5,304 nucleotides of DNA from an uncultured Caulobacteraceae bacterium (lineage in GTDB: Bacteria > Pseudomonadota > Alphaproteobacteria > Caulobacterales > Caulobacteraceae): the NCBI GenBank assembly GCA_946482375.1, contig CAMLRH010000198.1:1-5304 (forward strand), written 5' to 3'. How positions within the stretch are numbered: position 1 is the stretch's first letter; each line of letters begins with the position of its first letter. The notes beneath the pieces were generated by a model, which saw only the letters and a list, made by a program, of their open reading frames with translations, had not been told where the DNA came from and searched no databases. Shown here one piece after another: positions 1-3,714 of this stretch. A program made the position numbers and the translations under genes.

Positions 1-129
1 CAGCTTTCTCGCCGGGTTTTCAAAAAAGACCTTGGCGGGCCGCTGGTCCGCCTGCACATTGGCCTGGAAAGCCCCGCCGACCTGATCGCGGATCTGCGGC
101 AAGGGCTGGACGCCTACGCAAACGCATAG
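1..129 (+). CDS. metC: Cystathionine beta-lyase-like PLP enzyme, C-terminal end only
   Basis: The gene enters from the left edge; only the last 42 codons and the TAG stop are visible, in frame from base 1. The residues PLVRLHIGLESPADLIADL, followed by an acidic/hydrophobic helix ending DAYANA, match the conserved C-terminus of the Cys/Met-metabolism PLP-dependent family. In that family the R-hx-GLE motif contributes to binding the substrate carboxylate. Within the family, this ending looks most like alphaproteobacterial cystathionine beta-lyase, which cleaves cystathionine to homocysteine, pyruvate and ammonia in methionine synthesis in the cytoplasm. Cystathionine gamma-synthase, gamma-lyase or O-acetylhomoserine sulfhydrylase have similar ends and cannot be excluded, because the PLP lysine and the rest of the active site lie outside the window. 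The next gene starts 10 bp after the stop on the same strand, so the two are probably cotranscribed. Confidence 0.75.
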   Translation, partial: QLSRRVFKKDLGGPLVRLHIGLESPADLIADLRQGLDAYANA

Positions 130-139
130 AGGGAAGCGA

Positions 140-517
140 ATGTTCTCGCACATCATGATCGGCACGAACGACCTGGATCGCGCCAAAACCTTCTACGACG
201 CCGTCCTGGGGACGCTGGGGGCCAACCCCGGCTTCGTCGACGGTCACCGCATCTTCTACATGCACAACGGCGGCGTGCTGGCCGTTTCGAAGCCGATCGA
301 CGGTCAGCCCGCCACCCACGCCAACGGCGGAACCATCGGGTTCCGCTGCGACTCGCCGGAACAGGCGAAGGCCTTCCACGACACCGGCGTCGCCAATGGC
401 GCGAAGTCGATCGAAGACGCGCCGGGCATCCGCGAGAGCAACCTCGGCAAGATGTACCTCGCCTACATCCGTGATCCGGACGGCAACAAGCTCTGCGCGA
501 TGCACCGGGGCGGCTGA
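140..517 (+). CDS. VOC family (glyoxalase/bleomycin-resistance fold) protein
   Basis: This is a complete 125-residue protein, a normal length for a single-module VOC protein. The ATG is preceded by a GAGGGA-like Shine-Dalgarno sequence six to eight bases upstream. The start HIMIGTNDLDRAKTFYDAVLG is the classic first beta-alpha unit of the fold. The second module ends with YIRDPDGNKLCAMH (about residues 109-122), the usual DPDGN turn. His4 sits at the usual first metal position. The glutamate that often follows DPDGN in metal-dependent members is absent; the stretch is KLCAMH, so the metal site may use another residue or be lost. VOC proteins include glyoxalase I, extradiol dioxygenases and antibiotic-binding proteins, and the substrate cannot be read from this sequence. 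The protein is predicted cytosolic, with no signal peptide. Fold assignment is strong and function unknown. It follows the metC-like gene by 10 bp, suggesting an operon. Confidence 0.9.
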   Translation: MFSHIMIGTNDLDRAKTFYDAVLGTLGANPGFVDGHRIFYMHNGGVLAVSKPIDGQPATHANGGTIGFRCDSPEQAKAFHDTGVANGAKSIEDAPGIRESNLGKMYLAYIRDPDGNKLCAMHRGG

Positions 518-527
518 CGGGCGCGGC

Positions 528-556
528 TCGACACCTCGCTCAAATCTTCCCATAAG
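528..556 (+). promoter_or_regulatory. Weak candidate promoter for the sulfotransferase gene
   Basis: TCGACA (528-533) and CATAAG (551-556) are separated by 17 bp, a permissible sigma-70-type layout, although the -10 element is poor. If it is used, the transcript would start near 563, after the left arm of the inverted repeat at 530-588, so that hairpin would form only in read-through RNA from the VOC gene. This is a pattern match by eye. Confidence 0.2.
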
Positions 557-588
557 CGCGGGCGTTCCGGCGTCCCGAGCGAGGTGTC
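530..588 (+). repeat. Perfect 12-bp inverted repeat over the sulfotransferase start region
   Basis: GACACCTCGCTC (530-541) and its exact reverse complement GAGCGAGGTGTC (577-588) flank a 35-base spacer. The right arm contains GAGCGAGG, the only Shine-Dalgarno-like sequence before the ATG at 596, and also the alternative GTG at 584. As RNA it would form a strong 12-bp stem that hides the ribosome binding site. No run of T follows the stem, so it is not a standard intrinsic terminator. As DNA it could be a protein-binding dyad, though the 35-base spacer is long for that. Confidence 0.8.
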
Positions 589-595
589 CCGTCCG

Positions 596-1342
596 ATGAA
601 GTACCCGCCCCGCGTCCTGTGGCGCGCCGCGAAATACCGTTTCCTGCAGCTGTTCGGCGGTCGCGACTACGTGCCGTTCCTGATCCTGTCGCGGTCGCGC
701 ACGGGCTCGAACCTGCTCAACAGCTATCTCGGCGGGCATCCCAACGTGCGGGTAAAGGGCGAGCACTTCGGGTGGCTGAAGGGCGATTCCATCGAGAAGC
801 GCGACCGCCAGATCTACAGCAAGCAGCCGCGCCATATCCGGGCGGCGGGCTGCAAGGTCTTCTACTACCATCCTCACGACGGCGATCAGGACGCGCTGTT
901 CGCCGTGCTCAGGGCCAAGCCCGAGCTTAGGGTTATCCACTTGAAGCGGCGGGACGTAGTGCGCTCATCCCTCTCCTGGTTCCTCGCCCGACATAACGAT
1001 CGTTATGTCGCCACCAGTGACCAGGAGCTCCTTACGGCGGAGAAGAAGCGCATCACCATCCACCCCGACGAGTTCATCCACGAGATACGCAAGACGCGCG
1101 GCTGGGAAGAACAGGGGCCTGGCATGTTTCCCGGCAAGCCGATGATGGACATCTATTACGAGGACCTGGTCAGCGAGCCCGAGCGGGAGTTCGGCCGCGT
1201 GCTGCGGTTCCTGGACCTGCCGCCGCACAGGCCGCAGACCTACCTCGTCCGCCAGAACCCCGAGAGCATCCAGGCGCTGGTGGCCAACTACGCCGAACTG
1301 GAGGCGAGGCTGAAGGCGGAGTTCCCCGACCTCGTCCGATAA
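596..1342 (+). CDS. Sulfotransferase family protein
   Basis: This 248-residue protein resembles PAPS-dependent sulfotransferases of the Stf0/NodH-like bacterial group. Residues 28-41 (FLILSRSRTGSNLL) form the 5'-phosphosulfate-binding loop after the first beta strand. Residues 113-127 (VIHLKRRDVVRSSLS) match the 3'-phosphate-binding region with its conserved Arg and Ser. A YEDL strand-turn follows near residue 194, then a helix and LRFLDLP typical of the C-terminal part. Such enzymes transfer sulfate from PAPS to a carbohydrate, lipid or other acceptor; the acceptor cannot be deduced. No signal peptide or membrane segment is seen. I prefer ATG 596 because GAGCGAGG lies about 11 bases upstream; GTG 584 would add four residues but has poorer ribosome-binding context. 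Oddities are a hairpin over the start site, a 22-bp palindrome at 989-1010, and a patch of codons unusual for the window around 911-1037. It ends one base before the oppositely oriented tRNA-Arg. Confidence 0.85.
   Translation: MKYPPRVLWRAAKYRFLQLFGGRDYVPFLILSRSRTGSNLLNSYLGGHPNVRVKGEHFGWLKGDSIEKRDRQIYSKQPRHIRAAGCKVFYYHPHDGDQDALFAVLRAKPELRVIHLKRRDVVRSSLSWFLARHNDRYVATSDQELLTAEKKRITIHPDEFIHEIRKTRGWEEQGPGMFPGKPMMDIYYEDLVSEPEREFGRVLRFLDLPPHRPQTYLVRQNPESIQALVANYAELEARLKAEFPDLVR
989..1010. repeat. Perfect 22-bp palindrome inside the sulfotransferase gene
   Basis: The half-site CGACATAACGA (989-999) is followed directly by its exact reverse complement (1000-1010), with no spacer and no mismatch. The next outward pair (988/1011, C and C) does not match. 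It lies in the reading frame and encodes part of ARHNDRYVAT. It is A+T-richer than its surroundings. Spacerless symmetry of this length suggests a dimeric protein-binding site more than an RNA hairpin, but function is unknown. Confidence 0.9.
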
Positions 1343-1343
1343 C

Positions 1344-1420
1344 TGGCGACCCCGGCAGGATTCGAACCTGCGACCGTCCGCTTAGAAGGCGGATGCTCTA
1401 TCCAGCTGAGCTACGGGGTC
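1344..1420 (-). tRNA. tRNA-Arg (anticodon TCT)
   Basis: Read on the minus strand, this is a full 77-base cloverleaf. The acceptor stem GACCCCG pairs with CGGGGTC. The D arm is GCTC/GAGC. The anticodon stem TCCGC/GCGGA holds loop CTTCTAA, giving anticodon TCT, which reads AGA and, by wobble, AGG. The T arm is GCAGG-TTCGAAT-CCTGC. The discriminator is G and the CCA end is encoded. Its 5' end is 7 bases after the stop of the NDUFS4-like gene, leaving no room for a promoter of its own. Its 3' end is one base from the converging sulfotransferase stop codon. No intrinsic terminator is visible downstream. Confidence 0.98.
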
Positions 1421-1427
1421 GTGAGAC

Positions 1428-1733
1428 TCAGTGCGTCCACGGAATTTTACGGTTGGCGGCGAAGTTATCCGAATAGGCCTTGATGATCCGCCTGGCCGGC
1501 TTCGGTTCGAGCAGCCGGAAGGGGATGCCGTACTTTTCGGCGTAGGCGACGGCCTCCTCCTGGGTGTCGAAGGGGATGCGCACCTGGCCGTTCAGGTCCG
1601 TGGTCTGGGTCCAGCCCATCAGCGGGTCGGGCCATCTGGCCGAGGCCGGTTCGAACTCCAGCACCCACAGCTTGGTGTTGGCCTTGCCGGACTGCATGGC
1701 GTTGCGGGCCGGACGATAGATGCGCGCGAGCAT
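1428..1733 (-). CDS. NDUFS4-like complex I accessory subunit (ETC complex I subunit family)
   Basis: This 101-residue protein belongs to the ETC_C1_NDUFA4/NDUFS4 family, an accessory subunit of proton-pumping NADH:quinone oxidoreductase in Alphaproteobacteria and mitochondria, bound to the peripheral arm. Diagnostic stretches are ARIYRPARNAMQSGKANT (residues 3-20), the core DPLMGWTQTTDLNGQV followed by FDTQEEAVAYAEKYGI (about 36-71), and the C-terminal YSDNFAANRKIPWTH, which resembles the mitochondrial ending. There is no signal peptide or membrane span. I chose ATG 1733 because GAGGGA (1737-1742) lies just upstream; a TTG at 1748 would add five residues without a ribosome binding site. The gene sits alone between tRNA-Pro (21 bp upstream) and tRNA-Arg (7 bp downstream), away from any nuo genes in the window. 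It therefore probably depends on read-through from upstream and on tRNA processing to free its message. Confidence 0.93.
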   Translation of the reverse strand: MLARIYRPARNAMQSGKANTKLWVLEFEPASARWPDPLMGWTQTTDLNGQVRIPFDTQEEAVAYAEKYGIPFRLLEPKPARRIIKAYSDNFAANRKIPWTH

Positions 1734-1736
1734 GGA

Positions 1737-1742
1737 TCCCTC
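1737..1742 (-). promoter_or_regulatory. Ribosome binding site of the NDUFS4-like gene
   Basis: GAGGGA on the minus strand lies three bases before ATG 1733, or five bases counting from the GAGG core. It decides the start over the upstream in-frame TTG at 1748. It lies within the 21-base leader left after the encoded CCA end of tRNA-Pro. Confidence 0.75.
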
Positions 1743-1754
1743 AATCAACTCCGA

Positions 1755-1831
1755 TGGTCGGGGCGGCGTGATTCGAACACGCGACCCTCTGCTCCCAAAG
1801 CAGATGCGCTACCAGGCTGCGCTACGCCCCG
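1755..1831 (-). tRNA. tRNA-Pro (anticodon TGG)
   Basis: The minus strand folds into a 77-base cloverleaf. Acceptor CGGGGCG pairs with CGCCCCG. The D arm is GCGC/GCGC with an AGCCTGGTA loop. The anticodon stem TCTGC/GCAGA holds loop TTTGGGA, giving anticodon TGG. The T arm is GCGTG-TTCGAAT-CACGC, the discriminator is A, and CCA is encoded. The C1-G72 pair and A73 are typical of bacterial tRNA-Pro. It begins 36 bp after the thioesterase stop, and I see no convincing -35/-10 pair in that gap. The NDUFS4-like ATG follows its 3' end by 21 bases. Confidence 0.98.
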
Positions 1832-1838
1832 TCATCGG

Positions 1839-1870
1839 TGAGCCGCCTCTTGCCACGAGTTGACGGCTCA
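1839..1870. repeat. 7-bp inverted repeat between thioesterase and tRNA-Pro
   Basis: TGAGCCG (1839-1845) and CGGCTCA (1864-1870) are exact reverse complements around an 18-base spacer that contains a second small CTC/GAG pairing. On the minus strand the right-hand arm includes the thioesterase TGA stop. No run of T follows in the direction of transcription, so it is not a standard terminator. It may act as a 3'-end stabiliser or processing structure before tRNA-Pro. Confidence 0.5.
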
Positions 1871-2287
1871 GTCGATCCGCCGCCGCACGGGTTTGAACAC
1901 GCCCGAGCCGCGCAGGACGTCGCGCTCGCCGACCCGGATGCGCCCCTCGACGAAGACCAGCTCCCTGGCCTTGCGGGTCACTTGCGCATCGCCGAACACC
2001 CAGTCGCCGGCTCTGGCCATGGACAGGAAGTCGACCGACAGATGCACCGTCACGGCCGCGGCGCCCGTGGCGTTGACCACGGCGCGGGCCAGCAGGCCAT
2101 CCAGGAAGGTGGTCAGCATGCCGCCGTGGACGATGCCCATGCCGTTGCAGTGGCGCTTCAGCGCATAGAAAGCATGCTCGAAGCCGTCGCCAGCGATCCG
2201 GTGGAAGAACGGACCGTTGTGGGTCGTGAACGGCCCGCGCGTGGAAGGTGTGAAGCCCTCGGGCGGCTGAGGGACCTGGTCATCCAC
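1868..2287 (-). CDS. PaaI-type hotdog-fold thioesterase
   Basis: This 139-residue protein is the normal size for a single hotdog domain of the PaaI/4HBT acyl-CoA thioesterase superfamily. The active-site region is clear: Asn48, the His54-Gly55-Gly56 motif in MGIVHGGMLTTFLDG, and Asp63 on the long helix. A beta strand with VTVHLSVDFLSMARAGD follows, as in family members. These cytosolic enzymes hydrolyse acyl-CoA thioesters, often as housekeeping or repair functions; the substrate cannot be inferred. The start is a GTG at 2287 that overlaps the end of the DUF192 gene by 8 bp. No strong Shine-Dalgarno sequence is seen, so translation is probably coupled to the upstream gene. The next in-frame ATG, at residue 50, would remove the fold's first half. 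tRNA-Pro begins 36 bp after the stop. Confidence 0.9.
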   Translation of the reverse strand: MDDQVPQPPEGFTPSTRGPFTTHNGPFFHRIAGDGFEHAFYALKRHCNGMGIVHGGMLTTFLDGLLARAVVNATGAAAVTVHLSVDFLSMARAGDWVFGDAQVTRKARELVFVEGRIRVGERDVLRGSGVFKPVRRRID

Positions 2288-2765
2288 CGGGGAAGATCCG
2301 GTGCGCGACCTTGTCGCCGGGCTTGATGCCGAGTTCGGCCGCCAGCCCGCCGCCGATCTCCAGCACGGCCGAGGCCGGCGCGGTCGAGGGGATGGGGTCC
2401 AGCGAATAGGGCGTGGTGTTCTCGGCGATGTTGATGATGCGCCCGTCCGGTCCGATGAAGATGATGTCGAGCGGGATCAGGGTGTTCTTCATCCAGAAGG
2501 CGCGAGGAGCGGGCTCCTCAAAGTCGAACAGCATCCCTTCGTCCTGCGGTAATTCGCTGACGAACATCAGCCCCCGCTCGCGCTCGGCGTCGTCATCGGC
2601 GATGCGGACGCGAAAGTTGCGGGCGCCGGCGGCCGTCAGGACCTGCAGCGGCTCATAGACATCGGCGACGACGGGCGCTGGAGCCGGCGGCCCCTGTTCA
2701 GGCGCGGGCGGCGCGCAGGCGACCGTGAGCAGCGCCAGAGCGGCGATAACAGCCTTGGAAATCAA
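2280..2765 (-). CDS. DUF192 family lipoprotein
   Basis: This 161-residue protein has a lipoprotein-type signal. After MISK comes a hydrophobic stretch, then LLTVAC with the likely lipidated Cys17, followed by Ala at +2, which in Gram-negatives favours outer-membrane sorting. A Pro/Ala-rich linker (residues 18-34) leads into a DUF192 domain (about 38-158). Its hallmark motifs are ERERGLMF, GMLFDFEEP, WMKNTLIPLDIIFI and a late ENTTPYS region ending in a GIKPGDKV turn. The family's biochemical role is not established. The start is a TTG at 2765, chosen because AAGGGAG lies about 11 bases upstream and the first residues make a proper signal peptide; no ATG is available before the domain. It lies 27 bp downstream of the cold-shock gene and overlaps the thioesterase start by 8 bp, so these three genes are very likely one operon. 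Confidence 0.88.
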   Translation of the reverse strand: MISKAVIAALALLTVACAPPAPEQGPPAPAPVVADVYEPLQVLTAAGARNFRVRIADDDAERERGLMFVSELPQDEGMLFDFEEPAPRAFWMKNTLIPLDIIFIGPDGRIINIAENTTPYSLDPIPSTAPASAVLEIGGGLAAELGIKPGDKVAHRIFPGG

Positions 2766-2792
2766 GAAACCCGAGCTCCCTTGCGCGCGCCC

Positions 2793-3401
2793 TCAGGCGG
2801 CGCCCAGGGCCTCGATTTCAGCGACAACCAGACCCTTGGGCCCTTCCGCGAACCGCACGAGGACGGTTTCACCGGGCTGCAGGTCTTCCAGACCGCTGCG
2901 GCGCAGGGTCTCGATGTGGACGAAAATATCGCCGGGTTGCGCGTCGCGCACCACGAAACCGTAGCCCTTGGTGCGGTTGAACCATTTCACCGTCGCCTGC
3001 TCCTGCGGCCCGGTGGCGATCAGGGAGCCGCGGATGCCGCCGCCGTCACGGAAACCGCCGGGGCGTTCGCGACGGAAACCGCCGTCATGACCGTCCATCC
3101 GGCGGCCCTGGCGCTCCGATGGCGGAGGCGCGGCGCTCTCGTCGAGATCGACGATCTCGTTGACCTGCCAGCCCTTGGGGCGGCGGACCACGTCGCAGAC
3201 GATGATCGAACCTTCCAACGCCGACTCCCGGCCGGCGTTTCTGAGCGAGGTAACGTGCAGCAGCACGTCCTTCAGCCCGGTCTGCTGCGGATCGTCGGGG
3301 ACGATGAAGCCGTACCCCTTCCCCGCGTCGAACCACTTTACCCGGCCGCTGATACGCAGGGACTCCTGCGGATCATGGGCCTCCAAATCGTAACTGGACA
3401 T
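2793..3401 (-). CDS. Tandem cold-shock-domain protein
   Basis: This 202-residue protein has two cold shock domains joined by a flexible linker, unlike the usual 65-70-residue single-domain Csp. Domain 1 spans about residues 17-82, with RNP1 KGYGFI (28-33) and an RNP2-like VLLHV (46-50). Domain 2 spans about 135-200, with [14 protein letters not shown] (RNP1 at 145-150) and RNP2 DIFVHI (158-163). Residues 85-134 form a Gly/Arg/Asp-rich, probably disordered linker with GGF and RGG-like repeats. Such proteins bind single-stranded RNA and DNA and remodel structured mRNA. Two-domain members are known in Caulobacter (CspC/CspD), where some respond to stationary phase, not cold; which one this matches is not decidable here. 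ATG 3401 has AGGGG at 3407-3411 as ribosome binding site. An overlapping out-of-frame ATG at 3414 precedes it. It appears to be the first gene of the csp-DUF192-thioesterase operon. Confidence 0.93.
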   Translation of the reverse strand: MSSYDLEAHDPQESLRISGRVKWFDAGKGYGFIVPDDPQQTGLKDVLLHVTSLRNAGRESALEGSIIVCDVVRRPKGWQVNEIVDLDESAAPPPSERQGRRMDGHDGGFRRERPGGFRDGGGIRGSLIATGPQEQATVKWFNRTKGYGFVVRDAQPGDIFVHIETLRRSGLEDLQPGETVLVRFAEGPKGLVVAEIEALGAA

Positions 3402-3450
3402 CCCCGCCCCTCATGCGCGCCACCCCGAAGGCAAGTAGGGGCAACGAGCC

Positions 3451-3485
3451 AGTATAACACTGTTCTCGCAGGAACAGATGGTCAA
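3451..3485 (-). promoter_or_regulatory. Candidate promoter and operator of the csp operon
   Basis: On the minus strand a good -10 element TATACT (3451-3456) lies about 50 bases upstream of the csp ATG. No good -35 is found 16-18 bp from it; TTGACC (3480-3485) is 23 bp away, too far for direct use. Between them lies an exact inverted repeat, CTGTTC-N6-GAACAG (3460-3477). This suggests a promoter with a weak -35 and a dimer-binding site in the spacer. The predicted leader of about 43 bases includes a small CCCC/GGGG pairing (3423-3426 with 3438-3441). Confidence 0.45.
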
Positions 3486-3486
3486 C

Positions 3487-3538
3487 TGCACTTTGCCTTA
3501 AAGCGAAGCTTGCGTGCAACAGCGCGGCAATTCGCCGC
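3487..3538 (-). other. Two small hairpins between tRNA-Glu and csp
   Basis: One dyad pairs GCGGC with GCCGC around AATTC (3524-3538). The second pairs TGCAC (3487-3491) with GTGCA (3514-3518), with an inner AAGC/GCTT pairing. They lie downstream of tRNA-Glu in the direction of transcription, but neither is followed by a run of T. They could be 3'-trailer or pausing structures, or chance; they are not convincing terminators. Confidence 0.3.
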
Positions 3539-3573
3539 TCTTTACCGACAGGCGGGAAGACCTCGCAGGGAAG

Positions 3574-3648
3574 TGGTACGCCCTAGGGGAGTCGAACCCC
3601 TCTTACCAGATTGAAAATCTGGGGTCCTAACCGATAGACGAAGGGCGC
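3574..3648 (-). tRNA. tRNA-Glu (anticodon TTC)
   Basis: The minus strand gives a 75-base cloverleaf. Acceptor GCGCCCT pairs with AGGGCGT, with a G1-U72 wobble at the end. The D arm is GTCT/GGAC. The anticodon stem CCAGA/TCTGG holds loop TTTTCAA, giving anticodon TTC. The T arm is AGGGG-TTCGACT-CCCCT, the discriminator is A, and CCA is encoded. It lies between recJ (66 bp upstream) and the csp gene and has its own promoter-like sequence in the gap to recJ. Confidence 0.98.
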
Positions 3649-3664
3649 ACGGCGAGGAGCAGGC

Positions 3665-3693
3665 GATATAGCCAACCGCGACAGGGCTCGCAA
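3665..3693 (-). promoter_or_regulatory. Promoter of tRNA-Glu
   Basis: On the minus strand TTGCGA (3688-3693) and TATATC (3665-3670) are separated by exactly 17 bp. With two more bases the -10 reads GCTATATC, which fits the Caulobacter housekeeping pattern GCTANAWC. The expected start, near 3658, gives a leader of roughly 10 bases before the mature tRNA 5' end at 3648, a typical layout for a tRNA gene. Confidence 0.65.
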
Positions 3694-3714
3694 CCCTTGC
3701 AGGCCAAGGTTTTC

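Noticed and set aside
20..940. Long minus-strand open frame of 306 codons across the metC end, VOC and sulfotransferase genes
   Set aside because: It runs antisense to genes with clear family motifs, has Val/Ala/Arg-rich composition typical of G+C-rich shadow frames, and shows no recognisable domain.
596..1420. Genomic island inserted at tRNA-Arg
   Set aside because: No integrase, no repeat of the tRNA 3' end and no clear boundary in the window; one gene with an atypical codon patch is not enough.
1860..1866. Plus-strand TTGACGG resembling a Caulobacter -35 element
   Set aside because: No matching -10 lies 16-18 bp downstream and no plus-strand gene follows.
1839..1870. Intrinsic terminator after the thioesterase
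   Set aside because: The stem is only 7 bp with an 18-base loop, and no run of T follows on either strand.
3460..3477. LexA (SOS) box upstream of csp
   Set aside because: The alphaproteobacterial LexA site is a direct repeat GTTC-N7-GTTC; this is an inverted repeat GTTC-N6-GAAC and does not fit.
2781..3614. Plus-strand open frame of 277 codons
   Set aside because: It is antisense to the two-domain cold shock gene and runs into tRNA-Glu; composition is typical of a shadow frame.
3654..3714. Terminator for recJ before tRNA-Glu
   Set aside because: Only a 4-5-bp AGGG/CCCT pairing is present, with no T-tract, and it overlaps the better-supported tRNA-Glu promoter.
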